From Bacillota bacterium (GTDB taxonomy: Bacteria > Bacillota > Clostridia > Christensenellales > Aristaeellaceae): a stretch of DNA of 23,535 nt. The translations under genes and the position numbers were made by a program. Shown here one piece after another: positions 1 through 7,130 of the stretch (positions are counted from its first letter, which is position 1; every line of letters starts with the position of its first letter). Where the stretch lies: NCBI GenBank assembly GCA_023411175.1, contig JAEYPB010000005.1, positions 1-23,535 of the forward strand, given 5' to 3'. A model generated the notes under the pieces. It made no database searches. It was not told the origin of the DNA and worked only from the letters and a program-made list of their open reading frames with translations.

Positions 1-485
1 TTCTAGAGCCAATAGCAAAGGCTCTAGATACTACCCCGGCTGCGCTGATGGGTTGGGAACCAGAAGCCCTTCCTTCCGGCACGAACGATCTCCTCCCAAT
101 CCGCCGCAAGCGCGTCCGTCTGCTTGGTGCCATCGCCGCAGGTGTGCCGATCTTCGCCGACGAAGATATGGAGACCCAAATCGCCGTCGACTACGACGTC
201 AAATGCGATTTTGCCCTCAAGGTGGTCGGCGATAGCATGATCAACGCCCGCATCCAGGACGGCGACATCGTGTTCATCCGCGAGCAGCCTGATGTTGAAG
301 AGGGCGAGATCGCAGCCGTAATCATTGATGACACCGCTGCACTAAAGCGTGTTTACCACATCCCCGGCGGCGTTACACTGGTGTCCGAGAATCCCAAGTA
401 CGCCCCAATGACGTTCACTCGCGAGAACAGCGACAGCGTCCGAATCATCGGAAAGGTGGTCGCGTTTCAAAGTTACCTTGATTAG
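1..485 (+). CDS. XRE/S24 (LexA-like) phage-type repressor, C-terminal part, cut by window start
   Basis: The reading frame is open from position 3 through the left edge, so the gene begins outside the window. The first visible residues (LEPIAKALDTTPAALMGW) match the end of an XRE-type helix-turn-helix domain, so the ATG at 48 is internal. After a linker comes an S24 peptidase domain. Numbering from that ATG, there is an Ala31-Gly32 cleavage site (AAGVP), the nucleophile Ser63 in GDSM, and the general base Lys100 in AALKR. Proteins of this build repress phage or integrative-element genes and cleave themselves when RecA is activated by DNA damage. All parts needed for self-cleavage are present. 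It lies 29 bp upstream of the Mrr nuclease, in the same direction, and belongs to the integrated element ending at tRNA-Pro. Host LexA is less likely because of the XRE rather than winged-helix N-terminus and the location. Confidence 0.85.
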   Translation, partial: LEPIAKALDTTPAALMGWEPEALPSGTNDLLPIRRKRVRLLGAIAAGVPIFADEDMETQIAVDYDVKCDFALKVVGDSMINARIQDGDIVFIREQPDVEEGEIAAVIIDDTAALKRVYHIPGGVTLVSENPKYAPMTFTRENSDSVRIIGKVVAFQSYLD

Positions 486-514
486 CGGAATTTGCATACA
501 ATGGAGGACTGAAG

Positions 515-1348
515 ATGAGCTGTCCAAAGTTCCACGAATTCATGCAGCCCGTAATAACCGCAATCTATAAACTCGGTGGAACGGCAACAACCACAGAAAT
601 ATACGAAAATGTTGCTGCTGATATGCAATTGTCAGATGAAACTCTGCAGGAAATGATGAGGAATGGTACAACTTCTGTAGTAAAAGATCGATTGAGTTGG
701 GCTCGTGACTATCTGAAAAGGGCGGGTATTATTTCAAGCTCATCGCGTGGCGTGTGGTATCTTAATAATGATTTTCGCAACAACCCATTGATTGATTCTC
801 AAGAAATTGTCCGATCAGTTAGAAGGATGCGGAGCACACGGAATAGCTCGGATCTCGATACTGATCGCAGTAATGACACAGATGAGTGGAAGGAGAATCT
901 GCTCTCTGTTATACGTCTCATGCATCCTTCTGCGTTTGAGCGTCTTTGCCAACGCATACTACGTGAACTCGGTTTTGTTGAGGTGACGGTTACTGGACAT
1001 TCCGGCGATGGTGGAATCGACGGACGAGGAGTCTTCGTCATGCAGGAGATTATCGGTTTTCAGATGATATTTCAATGCAAGAAATATGCAGCAAATCGAA
1101 AAGTTGATGCATCAGAGGTGAGGAATTTCCGTGGGTCTATGACAGGGCGAACGGATAAAGGCCTTTATATAACCACGAGTAGTTTCACGAGAGAAGCGAT
1201 TCGAGAGGCGACAAGAGAGGGGACCTTTCAGATAGATTTAGTTGATGGCGAAAGACTTGCAGAAATTCTCGCAAGGCTTAATCTAGGAGTCGAGACGAGA
1301 ACGATTATTAAATACAATGTGATTCCAGAATGGTTTAGCACAATATAA
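515..1348 (+). CDS. Mrr-family restriction endonuclease (type IV-like)
   Basis: 277 aa. Residues about 5-90 form a winged-helix-like N-terminal domain of the Mrr_N type. Residues about 125-260 form an Mrr catalytic domain of the PD-(D/E)xK fold: a helix with FERLCQRIL (141-149), the metal-binding Asp169 in GGIDG, and the Q-x-K motif at Gln187-Cys188-Lys189. Mrr enzymes cut DNA carrying foreign methylation and act without a partner methylase; none is seen here. The ATG at 515 has GGAGG seven bases upstream. The gene starts 29 bp after the S24 repressor and may share its transcript. Its codons are visibly richer in A/T than the repressor and the integrase, which suggests separate acquisition as cargo. 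Family is confident; the DNA target (which modified base) cannot be read from the sequence. Confidence 0.85.
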   Translation: MSCPKFHEFMQPVITAIYKLGGTATTTEIYENVAADMQLSDETLQEMMRNGTTSVVKDRLSWARDYLKRAGIISSSSRGVWYLNNDFRNNPLIDSQEIVRSVRRMRSTRNSSDLDTDRSNDTDEWKENLLSVIRLMHPSAFERLCQRILRELGFVEVTVTGHSGDGGIDGRGVFVMQEIIGFQMIFQCKKYAANRKVDASEVRNFRGSMTGRTDKGLYITTSSFTREAIREATREGTFQIDLVDGERLAEILARLNLGVETRTIIKYNVIPEWFSTI

Positions 1349-1353
1349 AGAAT

Positions 1354-1383
1354 CCCCGCCCGGCGTTGCAGCGCCAGACGGGG
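1354..1383. other. GC-rich hairpin between nuclease and integrase
   Basis: CCCCG (1354-1358) pairs with CGGGG (1379-1383), and an inner GGCG (1362-1365) pairs with CGCC (1372-1375). No T-run follows on the plus strand; on the minus strand it is followed by a weakly T-rich stretch. It may be a weak terminator or a structured leader of the integrase. The rest of the 125-bp gap up to 1473 holds only the integrase ribosome binding site (AAGGAGAGAAGG). Confidence 0.35.
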
Positions 1384-1473
1384 AACCACAGCAACCACCA
1401 CAGCGACTAGACCGGGCATTGCTATACCCATTTTATCAGCAACGCCCGAGAAAAGCAATAAGGAGAGAAGGGT

Positions 1474-2577
1474 ATGCCCAAGAAGCTTCGCACCGCACAA
1501 GCCCTCTGGATTGAAGACCGCCAGCGATGGCAGGTCAAGGTACAGATGGACGGCGAGCGTCGCGCGTTCACCAGCAGTACGCCGGGGCGACGCGGAAAGA
1601 CCGAAGCGGAGAAGAAAGCCGACGAATGGCTGGAACTCCGGACCGGCCATGACCTGCGCTTCGACGCTGCATGGGAAGAGTTCATGAACAATCTGCGCGA
1701 AACGACTGGTGAAGCCAACGTGCGAAACCGCGACTCGCTCGGCCGGAATTGGCTGCTTCCTTCGCTCAAACACAAGCGACTGAGCGTGATCACGCAAAAC
1801 GACATGCAGCGGTGCATCAACGCAGCGGCGAAAGCAGGGAACTCCAGGCGCCAGTGTATCAATGTCCGTTCAGCGATCACGGCATTCTGCAAGTATGGCA
1901 GGACGTGCCGCTGGCCCATCGAGCAGCCGTTCGGCCTCACGATCCCGACCTATGCGCCAGAAGGGGAGAAGAGCATCCTCCAGCCAGAAACACTCAAGTT
2001 TCTATTTGAAGTGGACACAGAGCCGTACTATGGAAAGGACCGCCCCGCGTTCTTCATCCATGCATTCCGGCTGGCCGTGGTGCTGGGCTTCCGGCGCGGC
2101 GAGATTTGCGGTTTGATGCGAAGCGATATAAAGGATAACGTGCTGACCATCAACCGCGCCGTCAACAATCTGAACATAGAGACCCGCGGAAAGAATAGGA
2201 ACGCCCGTCGCACCGTCAAGCTGCCCAAACTGGCTCAGTCGATCATCGCAGATCAGATGGACATGCTCAAGTCGCTGGGCATCGTATCTCCGTGGCTGTT
2301 CCCGGACGAGAACGGGGAGCGCCTCGACTCCAACCATTTCTACAAGCGCTGGGCGCAGTACGGAAAGCAGCTAAAGAACCCGGTCAGCCTCCATGAGCTA
2401 CGCCATACGTTCATTAGTATCGTGAAAGAGGACATGCCGGAGTCGCTCCTGAAGGGTGTGGTCGGGCACTCCGTGAAGATGAATACCCTTGGCGTCTACG
2501 GACACACGGTCGACGGGGAGATGCAGCGCACCGCAGACATCATCGACCAGGTGTTCAGCCGCCACATCAATAAATAG
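1474..2577 (+). CDS. int: Tyrosine recombinase / integrase of an integrative element
   Basis: 367 aa, full length for a phage or ICE-type integrase. It has an N-terminal arm-binding-like region (about 1-60), a core-binding SAM-like domain (about 62-160) and a C-terminal catalytic domain (about 165-360). The catalytic set is complete: Arg207 in GFRRGE, a probable Lys240 in the beta-hairpin, His307 and Arg310 in HELRH, His332 in GHS, and nucleophile Tyr342 in GVYGHT. The enzyme should integrate and excise the element by site-specific recombination. The start ATG follows AAGGAGAGAAGG. The gene ends 74 bp from the 3' end of a tRNA-Pro gene on the other strand, the usual position of an integrase next to its attachment site. 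The first residues after the start are basic and resemble the AP2-like arm-binding domain of Gram-positive integrases. Confidence 0.95.
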   Translation: MPKKLRTAQALWIEDRQRWQVKVQMDGERRAFTSSTPGRRGKTEAEKKADEWLELRTGHDLRFDAAWEEFMNNLRETTGEANVRNRDSLGRNWLLPSLKHKRLSVITQNDMQRCINAAAKAGNSRRQCINVRSAITAFCKYGRTCRWPIEQPFGLTIPTYAPEGEKSILQPETLKFLFEVDTEPYYGKDRPAFFIHAFRLAVVLGFRRGEICGLMRSDIKDNVLTINRAVNNLNIETRGKNRNARRTVKLPKLAQSIIADQMDMLKSLGIVSPWLFPDENGERLDSNHFYKRWAQYGKQLKNPVSLHELRHTFISIVKEDMPESLLKGVVGHSVKMNTLGVYGHTVDGEMQRTADIIDQVFSRHINK

Positions 2578-2578
2578 A

Positions 2579-2602
2579 AAAGTGGGTACCAAAGTGGGTA
2601 CT
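2579..2602. repeat. Two tandem 12-bp repeats after the integrase gene
   Basis: AAAGTGGGTACC (2579-2590) is followed directly by AAAGTGGGTACT (2591-2602), 11 of 12 identical. It begins one base after the integrase stop codon and lies between the integrase and the tRNA 3' end. Short direct repeats in this position in other Gram-positive elements are arm-type binding sites for the integrase. That role is inferred here. Confidence 0.6.
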
Positions 2603-2616
2603 GGCGCATAGCAAAA

Positions 2617-2643
2617 GCCCCGGAAACTCAATGTTTCCGGGGC
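2617..2643 (-). terminator. Rho-independent terminator downstream of tRNA-Pro
   Basis: A perfect 11-bp stem (GCCCCGGAAAC with GTTTCCGGGGC) closes a 5-base loop. On the minus strand it is followed by TTTTGC, so it best serves the minus-strand tRNA-Pro. The plus side has only a weak CCTT tail, but the stem could also stop transcripts from the integrase. It sits between the integrase and the tRNA 3' end, so it probably came with the element if recombination occurred inside the tRNA sequence. Confidence 0.75.
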
Positions 2644-2651
2644 CTTGCGCA

Positions 2652-2690
2652 TGGTCTGGGTGAGAGGATTCGAACCTCCGGCCTCTTGAA
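2652..2690. other. Probable attachment site (att) in the tRNA-Pro 3' half
   Basis: The integrase lies directly beyond the 3' end of an intact tRNA gene. Tyrosine recombinases of this type usually recombine in the T arm to acceptor 3' end, restoring the tRNA from the element copy. The exact crossover cannot be set because the other end of the element, which should repeat part of this sequence, is outside the window. Confidence 0.35.
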
Positions 2691-2728
2691 CCCCATTCAA
2701 GCACGCTACCAAGCTGCGCCACACCCAG
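2652..2728 (-). tRNA. tRNA-Pro, anticodon GGG
   Basis: Read on the minus strand, the 7-bp acceptor stem is CUGGGUG/CACCCAG, with the C1-G72 pair typical of bacterial tRNA-Pro. The D arm is GCGC...GCGU with GG in the loop. The anticodon stem CUUGA/UCAAG closes the loop AUGGGGU, so the anticodon is GGG with G37. The T arm contains GGUUCGAAUCC, followed by discriminator A and an encoded CCA. It should read CCC and CCU codons. Its 3' end faces the integrase and is the likely integration site of the element on the left. Confidence 0.95.
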
Positions 2729-2751
2729 TCGCAACACAAGCCAGTCGCAAC
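2725..2751. repeat. 11-bp direct repeat at the tRNA-Pro 5' end
   Basis: CCAGTCGCAAC occurs at 2725-2735, overlapping the first bases of the tRNA gene, and again at 2741-2751, five bases further on. The copies span the tRNA 5' end and the predicted transcription start. Confidence 0.6.
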
Positions 2752-2758
2752 GTTGTAT

Positions 2759-2787
2759 ATATTAGCATGAACCCGACCACTTGTCAA
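2759..2787 (-). promoter_or_regulatory. Sigma-A promoter of tRNA-Pro
   Basis: On the minus strand TTGACA (2782-2787) is separated by exactly 17 bp from TAATAT (2759-2764), placing the start of transcription about 20-25 bases upstream of the mature tRNA. The 301-bp stretch from the tRNA to spoIVB holds this promoter and otherwise no gene I can support. Confidence 0.8.
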
Positions 2788-3029
2788 TATAAAAATGTAG
2801 GCGGCAGACGTTAACTTGAAAATTTTGGTGGTGGCAGTTTGCCGGGCGAAGACGCGAGCCGTGGAAACTCGAATCTTGCGCCGCGGCATAAAGTTCGCGG
2901 CCTCGGCGGATGCTTATTCTAACAAGAAAAACAGGAGATGGAGAAATTTTCCGGGCAATATTATTACCAGCATAGCCTTTGCGCCGGACGGAGAATTTAT
3001 GCCGGGATGCTTTGAAGGAGGTCAAACGC

Positions 3030-4292
3030 ATGGATGGATGGAAAAAGCAGGCGGCCCGGCGCTCCTTTGGCTGGCTGTTGTCAATTTTGGTGCTGGCTGG
3101 GGCGATGTCTCCGCCGGCGCGCCGGCTCGAAGCGCTGCCGGACTCGGTCCGCCTGACAAAGGGAGAATCGGCCCAGTTCGAGTTGATCGAGCCGATGGGC
3201 TTTTCGATCGAATCAGACGGCGCGCAGGTATTGTCCTCGACAGACGAGCGCATTGAGGATGTAGGCGGCGAGCGAGTGACCCTGACCGGCGAGCAGGAAG
3301 GCGACGCGCAGTTTGTCGTCCGGTTCATGGGCATGCCTGTGAAGCGGGTGAACGTCAGCGTCAAATCGTCTCGGCTCGTCGTGCCTGGCGGGCAAGCCAT
3401 TGGCGTGGCGCTCGAAATGGCGGGCGTTCTGGTGGTGGGCGCGTCGGACGTTGGCCATACGGTGAGCCCCGCTAGAAAAGCCGGAATCCGGGCGGGCGAC
3501 AGGATTGTCTCTGTCAACGGCAAGGCGATCACCAGCGCAGAGCACCTGTCCGACCTTATCAAAAAGGGCGACGAGGCGCAGCTGACGGTGAAGCGAGGAG
3601 AGGACAGTCTCGACGTACCGGTCACGCCGGTAAAGGATGGGGAGGACGGCGCATACCGCTTGGGCATCTGGGTCAGGGACAGCACCGCGGGCGTCGGAAC
3701 CCTTTCATTTTATGATCCCCAATCCGGCATGTACGGCGCGTTGGGGCATGCGATCACCGACGTGGACACCGGCGCAATGCTGTCGGTAGGCGAAGGGGAG
3801 ATTTATGAGAGCCGAGTCGTGGACATCTTAAAGTCCTCGGACGGCCGCCCCGGCGAACTGATGGGAGACTTCATGAATGACGCGAAGGAGCTTGGAACGC
3901 TTACCAAGAACACGCCGCGCGGCGTTTACGGAAAACTCAACCGGCCGCTGTCGAACGCGCTCTATCCCGAGGGCGTTCCGGTTGCCGCGAGGTCGGAATT
4001 GGTCACGGGGCCCGCGACGCTGTTGACCACGTTGGATGACGCGGGCGTCAAGGCTTATGACTGTGAAATTTCCAAGCTTTTCTCGCAGAACGAGCCGGGG
4101 CAGCGCAGTATGGTCATCCGGATTACCGACCCCGAACTATTGGAGCGAACCGGCGGCATCGTGCAGGGCATGAGCGGATCGCCGATCATCCAAAACGGAA
4201 AGCTGGCGGGCGTCGTCACCCATGTGTATATCGACGACACCATCCTGGGCTATGCGGTTTATGCCGAATGGATGCTGAAGGAATGTGAATAA
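3030..4292 (+). CDS. spoIVB: SpoIVB serine peptidase, sigma-K checkpoint signal
   Basis: 420 aa. A membrane segment at about 14-27 anchors or exports the protein from the forespore into the intermembrane space. A PDZ domain follows at about 115-205 (GIRAGDRIVSVNGKAI). The SpoIVB peptidase (S55) domain fills about 210-418 with His240 in GALGHAITD, Asp367 in RITD and nucleophile Ser382 in GMSGSP. These match the spacing of the B. subtilis triad as I recall it. In the known pathway SpoIVB cleaves SpoIVFA to release SpoIVFB, which then matures pro-sigma-K in the mother cell. The ATG at 3030 was chosen because AAGGAGG lies just upstream; an upstream TTG at 2979 lacks this. It lies immediately before spo0A, the standard Firmicute order; recN, often upstream, is replaced here by tRNA-Pro and the inserted element. 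Confidence 0.95.
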   Translation: MDGWKKQAARRSFGWLLSILVLAGAMSPPARRLEALPDSVRLTKGESAQFELIEPMGFSIESDGAQVLSSTDERIEDVGGERVTLTGEQEGDAQFVVRFMGMPVKRVNVSVKSSRLVVPGGQAIGVALEMAGVLVVGASDVGHTVSPARKAGIRAGDRIVSVNGKAITSAEHLSDLIKKGDEAQLTVKRGEDSLDVPVTPVKDGEDGAYRLGIWVRDSTAGVGTLSFYDPQSGMYGALGHAITDVDTGAMLSVGEGEIYESRVVDILKSSDGRPGELMGDFMNDAKELGTLTKNTPRGVYGKLNRPLSNALYPEGVPVAARSELVTGPATLLTTLDDAGVKAYDCEISKLFSQNEPGQRSMVIRITDPELLERTGGIVQGMSGSPIIQNGKLAGVVTHVYIDDTILGYAVYAEWMLKECE

Positions 4293-4314
4293 TGCGTGTA
4301 CTTATGATGTAATG

Positions 4315-4342
4315 AGAGGATTTTACAGAAGGTCCGGCGAAT
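4315..4342 (+). promoter_or_regulatory. Sigma-H promoter of spo0A
   Basis: The sequence AGAGGATTT (4315-4323), 12 bases, then GGCGAAT (4336-4342) fits the sigma-H consensus RnAGGAWWW-N11-12-RnnGAAT at every defined position. In B. subtilis the sporulation promoter of spo0A is read by sigma-H. The start of transcription would be near 4349, so the short leader contains GGAAG (4351-4355) and favours the ATG at 4364. Confidence 0.75.
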
Positions 4343-4363
4343 AACCTTACGGAAGTGATGCCG

Positions 4364-5107
4364 ATGAAGGAATTGTCAAAGCGAACGGTGCTCGCGCTGT
4401 CCGACAAACTATCCGCTTCGGCATGTGTCGCGGCGGGGCAGGCGGCGGGGCTTTCCATTGAAGGGGTTTCGTGGGACGGGCCGAACGCGGTTCAGCTCGT
4501 CGGGCAGACCATGCCGGACATTCTTATGATCGACATGGTTTTGCCCCGCTGGGACGCGCTGGAGACAATGCGCAGGGTCGGTCTGCTGCCGCTGTTTACG
4601 ATGCCCTACGTGATCGCGCTCTCGCCTGCGGACATGGGAGCCTTTGAAAGGGAAGCGTTCTGCCGGGGCGCGGCGGGGGTCATCAGGAAACCGCTGGATC
4701 CCGCCGTGCTGTCTGCGCTGATCGACGGGCTGACCGTCGTCAACCGTCTGCCCAGAACCGACCTTACCGAAGACAGAATGCTGAACTGCCTTTGGTCATT
4801 GGGCTTTTCGGCCAAGCTGCCCGGAACGGTCTATCTGGCCGCCGCCGCGATGCTGATGGCACTCGACGCGGGGCTGATGCATTCGCTGACGGGCAGGCTC
4901 TATCCGATGGTCGCCCAGCGCTATCAAGTGAGCTCGCTCAACGTAGAGCACGCGATGCGTCGGGCCATTGAGTCGGCTTGGTCGGGCAGCGCGATGGAAC
5001 GGCAGCACGAGTTGTTTGGAAATACCATAGACGCGCGGCGCGGCAAGCCCACCGCTGGGGAAATGATCGGCCGGCTTGCCGAGCTCGCACGGGTAAAGGA
5101 GTTGTGA
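4364..5107 (+). CDS. spo0A: Spo0A, master regulator of sporulation, with degenerate receiver
   Basis: 247 aa from this start. The receiver domain (about 6-125) keeps the phospho-acceptor Asp57 (IDMVLP) and Lys109 (RKPLD). However, the N-terminal acidic pair is reduced to Ser13-Asp14 and the usual Thr is Ser87 (IALSPAD). The DNA-binding domain (about 132-247) is clear, with LYPMVAQRYQVS, AMRRAIESAW and GKPTAGEMI matching the Spo0A effector signature. Phosphorylated Spo0A binds 0A boxes and starts sporulation. Starts at 4355 (GTG) and 4358 (ATG) are possible, but the ATG at 4364 fits GGAAG eight bases upstream, the sigma-H promoter and the N-terminus of other Spo0A proteins. The gene runs directly into deoB, whose ribosome binding site lies in its last codons. 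Confidence 0.93.
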   Translation: MKELSKRTVLALSDKLSASACVAAGQAAGLSIEGVSWDGPNAVQLVGQTMPDILMIDMVLPRWDALETMRRVGLLPLFTMPYVIALSPADMGAFEREAFCRGAAGVIRKPLDPAVLSALIDGLTVVNRLPRTDLTEDRMLNCLWSLGFSAKLPGTVYLAAAAMLMALDAGLMHSLTGRLYPMVAQRYQVSSLNVEHAMRRAIESAWSGSAMERQHELFGNTIDARRGKPTAGEMIGRLAELARVKEL

Positions 5108-5109
5108 AT

Positions 5110-6279
5110 ATGAGAATTAAACGGGTTGCGCTCATTGTGATCGACGGCCTCGGGATCGGCGGCGCTCAAGATGCCGCCGCCTACGGCGATGTGGGCGCCA
5201 ACACGCTCAAATCCGTCGTGGAAAAAGGAAAGCCCGACATCCCCAACCTCACCGATCTGGGCCTTCTGAATGCCGCCGGACTTCCCGGCGCGATTGATGA
5301 TCCGCTGGGCTGCTTCGGCGCGATGGCAGAAAAGTCCGCCGGAAAAGACACAACCAGCGGCCATTGGGAGATGGCGGGACTGACGCTCAAGGAGCCGTTT
5401 CCGACCTTCCCGCAGGGGTTCCCCCCAGAGCTGATCGAAAAGTTTGAAGAAGAGATCGGCATGAAAACGCTGGGCAACAAGGTTGCCTCCGGCACCGAGA
5501 TCATCGAGGAGCTGGGTAGTGAGCACCTGCGCACCGGCAACCCCATTGTCTATACCTCCGCGGATAGTGTTTTTCAGATCGCGGCCCACGAAGCGATCAT
5601 TCCGCCGACGGAGCTTTGGCACATCTGCCGCCTTGCGCGCAAGATGCTCGCCGGTCCCTGGGCGGTTGGGCGCGTGATCGCTCGCCCGTTCCTCGGGAAC
5701 CCCGGCGAGTTTACCCGCACCGGCAACCGACGCGATTTCTCCCTGGATCCGACGGGCAGGACGATGCTGGACGTCATCAAGGACGCCGGGCGCGACGTGA
5801 TCGGCATCGGCAAGATTGAGGACATCTTCAACCACCGGGGGCTGACAAGCTCCAACCACGCGGCGGGCAATCCTGCCTGCATTGAGGCGGTCCTTGATAC
5901 CCTGCGGAAGGATTCCTGGAAGGGTCTGATGTTTGCAAACCTCGTAGACACCGACTCGGTCTACGGGCATCGAAACGACATCCCCGGCTATGCCCGGGCG
6001 CTCGAGGCCTTTGACGAAGCGTTGCCGGAGATCATGCGGCTGGCGGGCGAGGATACGCTCATCATGATTACCGCCGATCACGGCGTCGATCCGGGTTTCC
6101 CGGGCACCGACCACACCCGCGAACACGTTCCGATCCTCTGCTGGGGCCTTTCGGCCGAGGAGGGCATCGATCTTGGGCTGCGCACCAGTTTCGCGGATGT
6201 TTCCGCCACCATTCTGGATGCGCTGGGCATCAAAAATACGCTGGGCGGCACATCGTTCTGGCCGGACATCAAGGCATAG
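5110..6279 (+). CDS. deoB: Phosphopentomutase
   Basis: 389 aa, the usual length. It interconverts ribose-1-phosphate or deoxyribose-1-phosphate with the 5-phosphate, linking nucleoside breakdown to the pentose phosphate pool. It belongs to the alkaline phosphatase superfamily, visible as Asp12 (IDGLGIG), the phospho-accepting Thr81 in KDTTSGHWE, the metal ligands Asp282 and His287 in DTDSVYGH, Asp323-His324 in ADHG, and His335 in DHTREH. The ATG at 5110 has AAGGAG eight bases upstream, inside the end of spo0A. The next gene, punA, makes its substrate by phosphorolysis, and the punA ribosome binding site overlaps region just after the deoB stop, so the two should be co-transcribed and probably co-translated at similar levels. 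Confidence 0.96.
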   Translation: MRIKRVALIVIDGLGIGGAQDAAAYGDVGANTLKSVVEKGKPDIPNLTDLGLLNAAGLPGAIDDPLGCFGAMAEKSAGKDTTSGHWEMAGLTLKEPFPTFPQGFPPELIEKFEEEIGMKTLGNKVASGTEIIEELGSEHLRTGNPIVYTSADSVFQIAAHEAIIPPTELWHICRLARKMLAGPWAVGRVIARPFLGNPGEFTRTGNRRDFSLDPTGRTMLDVIKDAGRDVIGIGKIEDIFNHRGLTSSNHAAGNPACIEAVLDTLRKDSWKGLMFANLVDTDSVYGHRNDIPGYARALEAFDEALPEIMRLAGEDTLIMITADHGVDPGFPGTDHTREHVPILCWGLSAEEGIDLGLRTSFADVSATILDALGIKNTLGGTSFWPDIKA

Positions 6280-6288
6280 GAGGAACGT

Positions 6289-7113
6289 ATGAGCGAGTAT
6301 TTGCAGAAGATCGACCGGGCGGCCGCCTATATCCGGGAGCGGATTTCCATTTCCCCAAAGCTCGGCCTCGTGCTGGGCTCCGGCTGGAATATGATCCTGG
6401 AGGACATCAAGGGCGCGGTGCGCATCCCTTATGGCGAGGTTCCAGGGATGGTCCAATCCACGGTGCCCGGGCACGCGGGCGAGTGGGTGTTCGGCAAAAT
6501 CGGCGGGCATGAAGTCTGCGTGATGGCGGGCCGCGTTCACTACTACGAAGGGCATTCGCTGAAGGACGTGACGCTGCCGATGCGCATCATGAAGGCGCTG
6601 GGCATCGAAAAGGTGGTCTTGACCAACGCGGCTGGCGCGGTCAACAAGGGCTTTGAGCCGGGCGATATGATGATCATCACCGACCACATCAACATGACCG
6701 CAGCAAACCCGCTGATCGGCGCCAACGAGGACGCGCTTGGCACGCGCTTTCCCGACATGAGCAAGGCCTATGACCCTGAGATGCGCGCGGTCGCCAAGTC
6801 CATCGCCGAGGCGCAGGGGCTTACGCTACGCGATGGCGTGTACATGTGGCTGACCGGGCCGACCTTTGAAACACCGGCAGAAATCCGGATGGCGAGGATC
6901 CTGGGCGCCGACGCGGTGGGCATGTCCACCGTACCGGAAGTGATCGCCGCCCGCCACGGCGGCATGCGCGTGCTGGCGCTGTCCTGTATGACCAACATGG
7001 CGGCGGGTGTCCTGGATCAGCCGCTCAGCCATCAGGAGGTACTGGACACCATGCGCCGCGTGCAGGTGCCCTACCGCGCGTTCATCGAGCGGCTCATCGA
7101 GCTTCTTTCATAA
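6289..7113 (+). CDS. punA: Purine nucleoside phosphorylase
   Basis: 274 aa, the usual length for trimeric PNP of the MTAP/PNP family. It splits guanosine, inosine and deoxy forms into base and (deoxy)ribose-1-phosphate. Family motifs are the phosphate-binding GSGW (about 31-34), HAGEW, GRVHYYEGH (about 81-89), TNAAGAVN (about 112-119), the base-binding GPTFETPAEIRMAR (about 190-203) and VGMSTVPEVIAARH. The ATG follows AGGAGGAACGT. It sits between deoB and dacF exactly as in other sporulating Firmicutes, and a terminator follows at once. Confidence 0.96.
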   Translation: MSEYLQKIDRAAAYIRERISISPKLGLVLGSGWNMILEDIKGAVRIPYGEVPGMVQSTVPGHAGEWVFGKIGGHEVCVMAGRVHYYEGHSLKDVTLPMRIMKALGIEKVVLTNAAGAVNKGFEPGDMMIITDHINMTAANPLIGANEDALGTRFPDMSKAYDPEMRAVAKSIAEAQGLTLRDGVYMWLTGPTFETPAEIRMARILGADAVGMSTVPEVIAARHGGMRVLALSCMTNMAAGVLDQPLSHQEVLDTMRRVQVPYRAFIERLIELLS

Positions 7114-7130
7114 AAAGCAACATAAAAATG

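Noticed and set aside
2..28. Perfect 9-bp inverted repeat TCTAGAGCC/GGCTCTAGA as an operator or terminator
   Set aside because: It lies inside the open reading frame of the repressor (residues LEPIAKALD) and no regulatory context supports it.
2954..2963. Sigma-F-like -10 GGCAATATTA upstream of spoIVB
   Set aside because: The -10 fits, but nothing like GCATA occurs 14-15 bases upstream; a GCATA at 2886 is too far from any suitable -10.
2816..3256. 146-codon plus-strand reading frame before and across the spoIVB start
   Set aside because: No ribosome binding site, TTG start, no recognisable family, and half of it overlaps spoIVB in another frame.
4924..6687. 587-codon minus-strand frame opposite spo0A, deoB and punA
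   Set aside because: Long antisense frames are common in GC-rich coding DNA; the plus-strand genes are certain and the protein has no recognisable domain.
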